Assembly (NCBI GenBank): GCA_016794465.1
Contig: JAEUKA010000072.1
Span: 1 to 64,000 of the forward strand
DNA length: 64,000 nt
Direction: 5' to 3'
DNA from: Myxococcales bacterium
GTDB taxonomy: Bacteria; Myxococcota_A; Polyangia; Palsa-1104; JAEUJZ01
Numbering within the stretch: the first letter of the stretch is position 1; each line of letters begins with the position of its first letter. The position numbers and the translations under genes are program-made. This document shows, in pieces, positions 40,299 through 48,641 of the stretch. The notes beneath the pieces are model-generated. The model was given only the letters and a program-made list of their open reading frames with translations, had not been told where the DNA came from and made no database searches.

Positions 40299-42395
40299 TC
40301 AGTGAGCGGCGCCAACTTCGACGGGAACACCATCGCGAAGCTCGGGTGAGCGGCTCTTGATGATCTGCTCACCACCAGCAAGGCCAGTCACCCAGATCGA
40401 CTCGCCGTCCTGATCCGCCACCGTCACCGGCACTGCGGCGGCCTTGCCGTCCTTGACCACCAGCAGCCGGGCGCCCTCTTGCAGCGCGACCATCGGCAGC
40501 AGCGCAACCTGCTTGAGCTGGCTCTTTTCCACCAGCAGCTCGTCGCCCGACTTGACCGAAGCATCCGTCGGCAGTTCGAGTGTGACAAGGTGCTGGCCTT
40601 CCTGCGGCGCAATCGACTTGATCGCCGCCTTGAGCGAGACGCTCCGGCTGGCCGAAGAAACGCTGAGCAGCTTGCCCTCGCTGAGCCCTGCGCTGTCGGC
40701 GGTCGACACCTTTAGCTCGGCAATCAGGCGCTTGTCAGCGACAGACAGCGCCTCGGTGCCGGGCGTGACCGCCTGTCCAACTTGGACCATTACCTTGGCG
40801 ACGGTGCCTTCTTTGTCGGCGACGAGACGGGCGGCTTTGCTCTGTGACGCTAGCTCGCCAAGCTTGGTCTGCTTGTCCGAGATCTTGGCCTGCAGATCAG
40901 CTGCGGCTTTGCCCTTCAGCTTGCCCGTCTCGAGTTTTTTTTTGAGCTGATCGAGCGCTTTCTCGGCCTCGGCCAGCGCTTTTTGCGAGCCAGCCAGCGA
41001 GTCCAACTCGACGAGCGTGCTTCCCGTGGCGATCGACTTGCCTTCCTCGACCACCATCGTCACTTTGCCGGCCGCCGCAAGCTTGAGAACCACCGGCTCG
41101 CTCGCTTTGACTTGGGCCGGGCTTGGGAAGTTGCGGGTCACGTCGCTGAGTACCGCTGGCGTCGTGAGCACCGACACCTTCGGCGGCATCATCATCGGGC
41201 GAACCACAAACCAGAACACCGCACCGCCAATGGCGAGCAGCAGCAGGATGATGACCACCCACTTGCCACCGCCACCACCTTTTTCCTCGACGGGCGGAGC
41301 TGCCTTCGGCGGTTCCACCGGCTTGGGAGGCTCGACCGGCTTCGCGATCTGCTTGGGAGGCTCGACGGGCTTAGCAACCTCGACGGGCTTGGGAGGCTCG
41401 ACGGGCTTAGCAACCTCGACGGGCTTGGGAGGCTCGACGGGCTTCGGAGGTAGCTCGACCTCGATCGGCACCACGGGGGCCTTCTTGACCTCGGCCACCG
41501 GCTCTGGCTTCGCCGAGGCCATCACCTCATCCAGGAGCGAGCTGGGCGACTCCGTCACAGAGGCTGGTAGCTCGCCATGGGGTGGGGTCGTCGCAGACGG
41601 ATCGGCATCGACCGGCGGCGGCAGCGACTCCAGGGCTTCCATCAGGCTGGCCCGGGGAGCCGCAGCGACGGGAGCTGCTTCGACCGGCGGAGTGACCTTC
41701 ACCGGCGGAACGGGCTTCGCAGGCGGCTCGCTGAGCGTCGGCTTGGCCGCGTGCGGCTCGGCGGTAGGGCGCGTCGGGGGCCGCAGCGGCAGAACCCGCT
41801 GACCCATGCGATCGTCGTCCTCTCGCGCTGGCGTCCGGCGCACCGGCTCCATCGGCTTCGAGACAATCGGCTGTTCGACCGGCTTCGGCTGAGCGATCGG
41901 CTTGACTGGCTCGACGACGGGCGTCGGCTTGGGCGCCACCACTTCTTGCGTTTTGGGAGGCGTGACCGGGGCGGCGATTGGCTCGACTGGCTTTTCGGCG
42001 GCAGCAGTCGGCGCCGGCTTGCTCGTCGCTGGTACCACATCGACCCGAGCAACCATTCCTGCTGCCTGCAGATACGCCGTCGCCATCAGTGCGCCCGGCA
42101 GACGACCCGGCTGCGCAGCCACACCCTCGAGCAGGCCTAGCTGACCCAGCCGTTCGGCATACACCTTGATGTCATCGCTGTTTGCGGCGACGCCCAGGTC
42201 TTTGTCGGCCAGCCGCGCCACTTCGTCGAAGCCGCGCTGTCCGTCAAATTTTTGGGCCAGCAGCCACTCAAAGTCGAACAGCCGCAGGACCCCGCCACTC
42301 TTTGGGTCGCTCACATCAAAATAGAGCACACCCTGCGCGTCCTCGACGGGTTCACTGCGCAGATCGGAGCGGAGTCTGGGCGTTGTCGTCGACAT
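40299..42395 (-). CDS. membrane protein with PqqD-like N-terminus and HlyD/biotinyl-lipoyl-like periplasmic part
   Basis: The 698-residue protein has three parts. Residues 1-95 (VLYFDVSDPKSGGVLRLFDFEWLLAQKFDG, then a helical segment) look like the PqqD/winged-helix domain found in secretion-adaptor proteins. Residues 110-385 are a Pro/Lys/Glu-rich linker with repeated KPVEPPKPVEVA, coded by a 36-bp tandem repeat. One membrane helix follows (WVVIILLLLAIGGAVFWFVV). The C-terminal 290 residues resemble a membrane-fusion adaptor: a lipoyl-like half, a coiled coil (QKALAEAEKALDQLKKKLETG), a second lipoyl-like half (ADKEGTVAKVMVQVGQAVTPG) and beta domains. It starts 3 bases after mglA, so it belongs to the mglBA operon. 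Confidence 0.75.
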   Translation of the reverse strand: MSTTTPRLRSDLRSEPVEDAQGVLYFDVSDPKSGGVLRLFDFEWLLAQKFDGQRGFDEVARLADKDLGVAANSDDIKVYAERLGQLGLLEGVAAQPGRLPGALMATAYLQAAGMVARVDVVPATSKPAPTAAAEKPVEPIAAPVTPPKTQEVVAPKPTPVVEPVKPIAQPKPVEQPIVSKPMEPVRRTPAREDDDRMGQRVLPLRPPTRPTAEPHAAKPTLSEPPAKPVPPVKVTPPVEAAPVAAAPRASLMEALESLPPPVDADPSATTPPHGELPASVTESPSSLLDEVMASAKPEPVAEVKKAPVVPIEVELPPKPVEPPKPVEVAKPVEPPKPVEVAKPVEPPKQIAKPVEPPKPVEPPKAAPPVEEKGGGGGKWVVIILLLLAIGGAVFWFVVRPMMMPPKVSVLTTPAVLSDVTRNFPSPAQVKASEPVVLKLAAAGKVTMVVEEGKSIATGSTLVELDSLAGSQKALAEAEKALDQLKKKLETGKLKGKAAADLQAKISDKQTKLGELASQSKAARLVADKEGTVAKVMVQVGQAVTPGTEALSVADKRLIAELKVSTADSAGLSEGKLLSVSSASRSVSLKAAIKSIAPQEGQHLVTLELPTDASVKSGDELLVEKSQLKQVALLPMVALQEGARLLVVKDGKAAAVPVTVADQDGESIWVTGLAGGEQIIKSRSPELRDGVPVEVGAAH
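41351..41440 (-). repeat. 36-bp tandem repeat, 2.5 copies, in linker of the adaptor-like protein
   Basis: Units 41351-41386 and 41387-41422 are identical and a third is half present to 41440. They encode 12-residue units around KPVEPPKPVEVA. Related degenerate copies continue on either side. Confidence 0.92.
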
Positions 42396-42398
42396 GGC

Positions 42399-42992
42399 TT
42401 ACCCTTTTTTCTGACCCTTCAGCTCGGTCAGCACCAGTTTTGCTACAGCCTTGAGCGTCTCGAACACGCCGTCCCCCTTGACCGCAATGGCCTCGAAGTC
42501 CGGAACATTGTTCGGGTTTAGCTCGCGGCGCAGATCCTCGACCGGCATGACGTTTGGCATATCCCGTTTGTTGTACTGGATAACAAACGGCATCTTGTCG
42601 ACGTTATAGCCGGCCTCCACGAGGTTGCCGCGCAGATCCTCCAGCGACTCGATGTTGGCCTCGAAGCGAGCCTCTTGCGAGTCCGCCACAAAGACGACGC
42701 CGTCGACACTCTTGAGGATCAGTCGCCGACTGGCTTCGTAGAAGACCTGGCCGGGGACGGTGTAGAGGTGAAAGCGGGTCTTGAAGCCACGAATCTCCCC
42801 GAGCGACAGCGGCAGGAAGTCGAAGAACAGGGTGCGCTCGGTTTCCGTCGCCAGGGAGATCATCTTCCCTTTGGCATCCGGGTTGGTTTTCTCATAGATA
42901 TATTGGAGATTTGTGGTTTTACCGCAGAGGCCAGGTCCATAATAGACCAGCTTGCAGTTGATCTCGCGTGAGCTGTAATTAATAAAGCTCAT
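42399..42992 (-). CDS. mglA: MglA polarity GTPase
   Basis: The 197-residue protein starts MSFINYSSREINCKLVYYGPGLCGKTTNLQYIYEKT and closely follows MglA: P-loop GPGLCGKTT, the TETERTLFFDFLPL switch region, HLYTVPGQVFYEASRRL (Walker B/PGQ region lacking the classical DxxG Asp, as in MglA), and VIQYNKRDMPN (NKRD base recognition). MglA is the small Ras-like GTPase that sets the leading pole for gliding and twitching. Residues upstream of 42992 in the same frame are not MglA-like. mglB lies 187 bases upstream on the same strand. Confidence 0.96.
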   Translation of the reverse strand: MSFINYSSREINCKLVYYGPGLCGKTTNLQYIYEKTNPDAKGKMISLATETERTLFFDFLPLSLGEIRGFKTRFHLYTVPGQVFYEASRRLILKSVDGVVFVADSQEARFEANIESLEDLRGNLVEAGYNVDKMPFVIQYNKRDMPNVMPVEDLRRELNPNNVPDFEAIAVKGDGVFETLKAVAKLVLTELKGQKKG

Positions 42993-43179
42993 CGTATATC
43001 CCGAATCCCGCTTATATGCGAATCCTGGCTGCCTATGCAAATACCGCCAAGCGTTGCTGCGCCATAATCTGGATATGCCAGGGACTTCCCACGGTCCGGG
43101 AAGAATCCAGATGCAGCGGACTCGCAAGTGCTTCGTCTACACTCGGAGGCCAGCGGTGGGAACCCACTGCGGAGCACGA

Positions 43180-43671
43180 TTACTCTCCGAACAGCTTGTC
43201 GATGTCGTCGTCGGTGATCTCGCCCGCGATATTCGGACCGTGACCTCCGCCCGAGCCCTTCTGCTGCTGCTGGATTTTGTTGACCAATTCTTCAAAGACC
43301 TTGGCCATCTCCTCGGAGGCACGGCGGACGCGAAGCCGGACGAGGCCGATCGACGAGTTCGAGTCGAACAGCACCGCCAGGATTGCTCGCTTCGCAACCA
43401 CGGAGATATTGACGTTATATTTGGTGCCTTCGTGAAACTGGCCACCAAACTCCTCTTCTTTTAGGAGTTTTGCGATTGCGGAAGTTGCCGCGACGTTTCC
43501 GGCAAACAGCGAAGAAAGCGACGTGATGTCGAGATCTTTCGTCTGACCGGAGCGGGCAATTTCCTGGCCATCTTTGTTAATCACCAGCACCGCTATCGAG
43601 TTCGAGTCGCGCTGGAGGCGGTCGGAGATTGTCTGAATCTTCCGCTGCTCCTCCTCGAACAACATTTCCAT
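43180..43671 (-). CDS. mglB: MglB roadblock/LC7 GTPase-activating partner of MglA
   Basis: The 163-residue protein has the roadblock/LC7 fold and MglB features: QTISDRLQRDSNSIAVLVINKDGQEIA, TSLSSLFAGNVAATSAIAKLL, FGGQFHEGTKYNVNISVVAKRAILAVLFD, SSIGLVRLRVRRASEEMAKVFEELV. The end GEITDDDIDKLFGE is typical. MglB accelerates GTP hydrolysis by MglA and marks the lagging pole. A GAGGAG site lies upstream of two close ATG codons (43671, 43665). The mglB-mglA gap of 187 bases is longer than usual and holds no gene that I can see. Confidence 0.96.
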   Translation of the reverse strand: MEMLFEEEQRKIQTISDRLQRDSNSIAVLVINKDGQEIARSGQTKDLDITSLSSLFAGNVAATSAIAKLLKEEEFGGQFHEGTKYNVNISVVAKRAILAVLFDSNSSIGLVRLRVRRASEEMAKVFEELVNKIQQQQKGSGGGHGPNIAGEITDDDIDKLFGE

Positions 43672-43800
43672 GGTGACCGGTTCTCCTCGCGTGGGACCCC
43701 TAGCGTCTGTTTCACCGAGAGCAGACGGGCAGAGCCCAAAAGATAGTGAGTTCCCTTTTATCAGGCTTTAAAGATGGTTGCAAGCATTACCAACCTAAGG

Positions 43801-44400
43801 CTACATGTCACGTCTTACCTCGAGCGCCCTGGCGATGGTGATGCCGTCCGCGTACTCAAGGTCCCCGCCGATGGGCAGGCCCGAGGCAATCCGCGACACC
43901 CGCACGCCGCAGGACTTGAGCGCTTTGGAGAGGTACAGCGCGGTCGCCTCGCCTTCGACGTTGGGGCTGGTCGCCAGGATGACTTCCTCGATCGTCGTCG
44001 GTGGCATCACTCGGGCGAGGAGCTCGCGGACCCGCAGATCGTCGGGGCCGATGCCTTGCAAAGGCGACAGCACGCCGTGCAGCACATGGTAACGGCCTCG
44101 GAAGCTGCTGGTTCGTTCAATCGAGAGCAGATCCGGCGGATGCGCCACGACGCACAGCAGCCGATCTTCGCGCGACGAGTCGCTGCACAGCTCGCACGGA
44201 TCGCCCTCGGTCAGGTTCATGCAAACGGAACAGAGGCGGATGCGCTCTTTGACCTCGACGAGCGCGCGCGCCAGACCTGCCGCTTGCTCGGTCGGCGCCC
44301 GCAGCACAAAGAACGCCAGCCGGGTTGCCGTCTTCTGGCCGATGCCCGGCAGCTTGGACAGCTCGCGAATCAGGCGCTGGATCGGATCGCCGCTCGACAT
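43801..44400 (-). CDS. recR: recombination mediator RecR
   Basis: A 199-residue RecR. The helix-hairpin-helix IRELSKLPGIGQKTATRLAFFVL is followed by the zinc finger CSVCMNLTEGDPCELC and the Toprim domain (LCVVAHPPDLLSIERTSSFRGRYHVLHGVLSPLQGIGPDDL, then EVILATSPNVEGEATALYL). RecR works with RecO/RecF in loading RecA at gaps. A GTG at 44415 is an alternative start. The large lipoprotein gene upstream on the same strand ends at 44422, so recR may share its transcript. dnaX is not adjacent. Confidence 0.96.
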   Translation of the reverse strand: MSSGDPIQRLIRELSKLPGIGQKTATRLAFFVLRAPTEQAAGLARALVEVKERIRLCSVCMNLTEGDPCELCSDSSREDRLLCVVAHPPDLLSIERTSSFRGRYHVLHGVLSPLQGIGPDDLRVRELLARVMPPTTIEEVILATSPNVEGEATALYLSKALKSCGVRVSRIASGLPIGGDLEYADGITIARALEVRRDM

Positions 44401-44421
44401 GCTACTTGCCACCACACTGGA

Positions 44422-47400
44422 CTACCGAAGCAAGAAGTACGGATCGAGGATGCTACCGACGAGCCGCATCACCTGTCCGCGCAGACCTGTCGCCGAGCCG
44501 CTCCGCCCTTCATCGATCAGATAGACCACGCCATCGAGTCCTGGAATCGCCGCGCGCAGACCTTGGGCCAGAAGGCCGCTGGAGGCATCTCGCTGGGCGG
44601 TCTGGGCATACTGGACGAACGGCTGCGCTCCACCCACGACGGAGAACACCACCGCATAGCCTTCCGGCGGCACCGCCCAGACGATCGGGTTGTAGCTCGG
44701 ATTGGCGATGGTCTTGCCGGTCATATCGGTGAGGGTCGGCCGGTTGTCATACGGCAAGTCGGTGTTGACGAGCCGACGCGGCACTCGCAGCACCATGTTG
44801 CCGAGCACGTTTTCGTAGTGAATGCGACGGACACCCTGAATCTCGGTGTGATCGCCGGGGAAGCGGCAGAAGCCAGAGCAGCTGATCTGTTCGGCGCTGC
44901 TCAGCGGATACTCTTCCTCGGTCGGGCCGGTGAGGAGGCACTGGTTGGTGGTTCCAGCGAGAGGCAACATCGAGAACAGCTCGAACTCGCGGTTGAGCCA
45001 CGGATCGCCGGCCGTGCGCTTTACGTCGGACTGACAGCGGGGGTCCATCGGGTTTTGCACGCAGATCGGGTCCCACTGCCAACCACCTCGTGGCCGACCG
45101 AGCACCGGGCCTTGCTTTTCGGTCTTGAGATCGGGCGGCTGTGGATAAAAGTCCTGACCGCGTACGACCTGGATCGGGAACTCGCTCTGACCGTAGGGGA
45201 GCACGACCTTGCCGCCGTCTTTCCACAAGTGCTGGCAGCTCGGCGCCGTCACAGCCTGCGGAGAGGCGGGGATGCGGTGGCTGATGAGTCCCTGCTGAAC
45301 GGATGGACAGCGACGAGCATCGCCATCAGGGATGCTGGCGTGCGGACCGATCCGAATGCGCGGCTGGAGAGTTCGACTGGCTGCATAGGTTGGGTCGCCC
45401 GGCTGCGGTCGCTGACAGACTCCATCTGTGCCTCGGCGGACCAGGGTTGCAAAGGGCGTGCGATCGGTGCGGACCACCATCGAGTCGCCGCCGTGTACCT
45501 CGTAGCGTACTTGGTCGGGGAAGCAGGCCATCTTGACGGCGGCTGCCTCGTCCCGTGTCATCTGTCGCCAGCCGCTGCCGTCGTTCCAAGGGGTGCCCTC
45601 CGCGATGAGCGGGGCGCGCACGCAGCGAGCCTTCGGTGTGCCACTACCACCGGGCAGCTTGGCTTCATCGGCCTCGAAGTGAGAGTGGGCGCAGACGAAG
45701 CCGCTGCCGCAGTCGGTGTTAAACTCACACTGGCGAATGCAGCTGGTGGTGGCGCTGCCGAGGCTGTCGCGACCGGTGACGCGGCAGGCCACCCCGGGGG
45801 CTTCGGGTCGGGCTTTGACGGGGGCGGTAAAGAGTGGATCGCTGCAAGCCTTGCCGAGGTTGGCGACCGGACAGCTCTCCCGCTCGATCAAGAACTCGGG
45901 CTCGGGCAGCTCTTCGAGGGAGAGACGGTCGGTGACATCGGCGAGGGACCCCGCTGCCGTGATCTGTTGCTCGGCTTTCGGTACTTGGTAGCGACGGAGC
46001 CAGCTGGCCGCCCACGCGGTGTCGTTGGTGCTATCGGTGAGCAGTCGCTCGGACAGGACGCGACACTGCGACTCCTGATCGCGGGTCATGCACAGTCCGG
46101 GGGAGCTGATCTGCGTCTGCTCGCGCTTGCACAGCGTGCCGCTTGGGCAGTCGGCGTTGCTGTAGCAACCGGTGATCCACAGCTTGTCGCCCGCCTCGAC
46201 GCCACGGCTACAGTACAGGCCATTTAAGTCGAGGAGCGTGCCGTCGGACTGCAGCACACCGGTGGTTCGGGCCAGACCGGGCAGCACCCCTTCCCAGGCC
46301 AGCGTCCAGCCCTCAGACGAGCTTGCCGCCGGATCGGTGAAGGCCACGGTCGTCACTGGGCGACGGGTCGGCTCCGCTGGGAGGTTTTGATCCGGGCTGG
46401 TAAGCGTGATCGCCTGCTCACCAATCGCGACATCACAGACCGGATCGACCGGCAGGTAGTAATACGGTGCCAGCGTCGGAAGCAGCAGCCGTCGTCGGGT
46501 CACACTCGTCGCCGAGTCGGCCAGGGTGGCATAGAAGTTCACCAGCGATCCACCGAGTCGTGTGGTCTGAACCGGCAGACCGAGCGCATCGCTATCGGGC
46601 CGAGGACCGCTCGATCCGGTATCGGCGCGCTCGTCAAAGCGAGGGATGGTTCGGCGGACGTTGCCGAGTCGGTCCTGCGGCATCACCAACATGGCTTGCG
46701 GATGCGCCGGGAGCCCAATCTGCTCGGGCGTCGACAGTGCCTGCGAGCGTGTGTGCAGGAGCGCCAGCCGTCGCAGCGCCGCAAACTCTGGAAAGCAGGC
46801 TCGGTACGATGGGCTTGGGCAGCGATCGGCCACTTGCACGCCCAGCACCGCGCCGCCACCGCCGAGAATCCAGGCAAAGTCGCCCACCCACAGCGCCGCA
46901 TTCGATGGCACGTACGAGCTTGGGTCAGGGCTGGCCGAGAAGGCGCACTGGTTGGGATCGCTCGAGGTACACGGGATGGTATCGACGTGGGTAATCCCGA
47001 CATCGCGCGGCAAGCTGCCGTTCGGCAGGAGAATGCCAGGACCCGTGGCCAGCGGCGCGCGCGGCGTCTTCAGCCGATCCACCGGCAGGCACGACAGTCG
47101 TCGCAGATTCGAGTCGTTGAAGTCATCTGGCAGCACCCGCAGCGTCCCTCCCGCTTGGCTGAGCAGGTAGCGCGCATCCGGGTTGGTTTCACACTCCACT
47201 TCGCGGTCGAGATCGACCACGCGCACGCTGCTGTCCTGTGCGACAACGTAGGCAAACTGACCCGCAGGTGTGCGCGGCGTCAGGCGAATGGTGCCTAAGC
47301 CCTTTTGAGCCGTGCGGCCATCGCTGCGGACCTCGAAGTCAAGCGGAATGCGACGTGGTCCTGCGACAAGGTGCGAGCCATCGGCCGCGCTGCTGTCAAA

Positions 47401-48639
47401 ATCGACCACGGTCACTGAATCACCGACGGCATCACTGATGATGAGTCGCGATCCATAGGTATCCACTGCCACCGAGTTTGGATAGCTGGCCGCCTTCATC
47501 GCTCCCCCGAGGGGGATGTCCATCGCATCGGGTGGCAGCGGCGAGGTATCACCTCCACAGTCGGCGGGACACTTGAGCGCCGCCAGCTCGGTCGCACTCA
47601 GCACCCGTGGTGGATGGCTGGCATCTTTGAGGTCGAAGGCGACGGCTTCCCAGACGCGGCCACTGTTCGCCCCGTCGGAGACATCGACTGTGGCAATCAC
47701 TCCGCAGGTTGGCAGTGAGAGGACCACTCGACGCTCATTGGCGCGCGACCACGGGGCAATCTCGATCCAGCCCGGTCGGGCGGTAAGGACGGACTTGCCA
47801 CCGGCTCCCGAGGGAATCCACGGCTGAATCGTCTTTGGGCAGGACTCTCCGTCGCAGTCACGGCTGGAGCAGGTCTGATCGGTGTCGTCACAAGCTGGCG
47901 CACGGGCGACGAGGTTTGCCACCGGCTGCAGCTTCACCACCGACAGATCACACGAGCCGGCATTGCTGGTCACAGCCCAGGCAAACTGACCGTCGAGCGT
48001 CGAGGCTGTCTCACCCGGAGGAACCGGGACCGTGGCACGAACATGAAGCGGGAGGTTTCCAGCGGGCAAAAAGCCAAACCCGGGCTTGCCTCCGTGCAGG
48101 TTTGCCAGCCGTCCATAGGTCGAAAGGCCGGGCGCCTGTAGAGCCGTATCAGCGACGGCAATTTCACCTCGAACGGTATTGGCGACCAGCGCTAGTTCGG
48201 CCCGATACATACAGGCCGGTGCAGGCGTTGTGCAGCTAGTGTCGTCGATCGCGCAGCAAGGCGAGTCCGGGTCCCGACCGAGCGCCTGCGCTGCTTTGCG
48301 GGCCTGGTCGTAATAGGTGTCGCGACGGAGCCGCCGGTGAGCCTCGTCACACTCGCTGCGCGGAAGGACGGTCGCCGTCGGTGTGACCTTGCGCCACTCG
48401 ACGTTGCCGCAGAACGCGTCGAGATAACCCTGCGGATCGGTCTGCGCATCCACCGATGGGAGGCAGTCACTGCCCTTCGACTCGAACTCGACGCAGAACA
48501 GCGCCATGTCGCTGGGTCGATCGAGTGAGCGCGTCGGCGTGGTAACCGTCTGGGTACTGCAACTTGTCGAGAGGACGAGCCCGAGGAGTGTTCCAAAGGC
48601 CCGTCGCGTCGACCCAACAGAGCGAGACAAAGGACGCAC
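44422..48639 (-). CDS. very large Cys-containing lipoprotein with propeller-like parts
   Basis: The 1405-residue protein begins with a signal ending LGLVLSTSCSTQT (lipobox TSC). The N-terminal 600 residues have repeated strands like ELALVANTVRGEIAVADTAL, SVAVDTYGSRLIISDAVGDSVTVVDF and FAYVVAQDSSVRVVDLDREVEC, suggesting a YVTN/NHL-type propeller. Cys pairs are frequent (about 40 Cys), for example DSPCCAIDDTSCTTPAPAC and CRVTGRDSLGSATTSCIRQCEFNTDCGSGFVCAHSH, the latter resembling Dickkopf- or EGF-like Cys clusters. The C-terminus (NPIVWAVPPEGYAVVFSVVGGAQPFVQY, DGVVYLIDEG) returns to propeller. It starts 2 bases after the 667-residue lipoprotein gene, so the two make one surface-complex operon. 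Function is unknown. Confidence 0.8.
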   Translation of the reverse strand: MRPLSRSVGSTRRAFGTLLGLVLSTSCSTQTVTTPTRSLDRPSDMALFCVEFESKGSDCLPSVDAQTDPQGYLDAFCGNVEWRKVTPTATVLPRSECDEAHRRLRRDTYYDQARKAAQALGRDPDSPCCAIDDTSCTTPAPACMYRAELALVANTVRGEIAVADTALQAPGLSTYGRLANLHGGKPGFGFLPAGNLPLHVRATVPVPPGETASTLDGQFAWAVTSNAGSCDLSVVKLQPVANLVARAPACDDTDQTCSSRDCDGESCPKTIQPWIPSGAGGKSVLTARPGWIEIAPWSRANERRVVLSLPTCGVIATVDVSDGANSGRVWEAVAFDLKDASHPPRVLSATELAALKCPADCGGDTSPLPPDAMDIPLGGAMKAASYPNSVAVDTYGSRLIISDAVGDSVTVVDFDSSAADGSHLVAGPRRIPLDFEVRSDGRTAQKGLGTIRLTPRTPAGQFAYVVAQDSSVRVVDLDREVECETNPDARYLLSQAGGTLRVLPDDFNDSNLRRLSCLPVDRLKTPRAPLATGPGILLPNGSLPRDVGITHVDTIPCTSSDPNQCAFSASPDPSSYVPSNAALWVGDFAWILGGGGAVLGVQVADRCPSPSYRACFPEFAALRRLALLHTRSQALSTPEQIGLPAHPQAMLVMPQDRLGNVRRTIPRFDERADTGSSGPRPDSDALGLPVQTTRLGGSLVNFYATLADSATSVTRRRLLLPTLAPYYYLPVDPVCDVAIGEQAITLTSPDQNLPAEPTRRPVTTVAFTDPAASSSEGWTLAWEGVLPGLARTTGVLQSDGTLLDLNGLYCSRGVEAGDKLWITGCYSNADCPSGTLCKREQTQISSPGLCMTRDQESQCRVLSERLLTDSTNDTAWAASWLRRYQVPKAEQQITAAGSLADVTDRLSLEELPEPEFLIERESCPVANLGKACSDPLFTAPVKARPEAPGVACRVTGRDSLGSATTSCIRQCEFNTDCGSGFVCAHSHFEADEAKLPGGSGTPKARCVRAPLIAEGTPWNDGSGWRQMTRDEAAAVKMACFPDQVRYEVHGGDSMVVRTDRTPFATLVRRGTDGVCQRPQPGDPTYAASRTLQPRIRIGPHASIPDGDARRCPSVQQGLISHRIPASPQAVTAPSCQHLWKDGGKVVLPYGQSEFPIQVVRGQDFYPQPPDLKTEKQGPVLGRPRGGWQWDPICVQNPMDPRCQSDVKRTAGDPWLNREFELFSMLPLAGTTNQCLLTGPTEEEYPLSSAEQISCSGFCRFPGDHTEIQGVRRIHYENVLGNMVLRVPRRLVNTDLPYDNRPTLTDMTGKTIANPSYNPIVWAVPPEGYAVVFSVVGGAQPFVQYAQTAQRDASSGLLAQGLRAAIPGLDGVVYLIDEGRSGSATGLRGQVMRLVGSILDPYFLLR

Positions 48640-48641
48640 GG

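Noticed and set aside
43774..46227. 817-codon plus-strand frame over recR and the large lipoprotein
   Set aside because: It is antisense to recR, whose motifs are unmistakable, and has no recognisable domain; it is an effect of high GC3.
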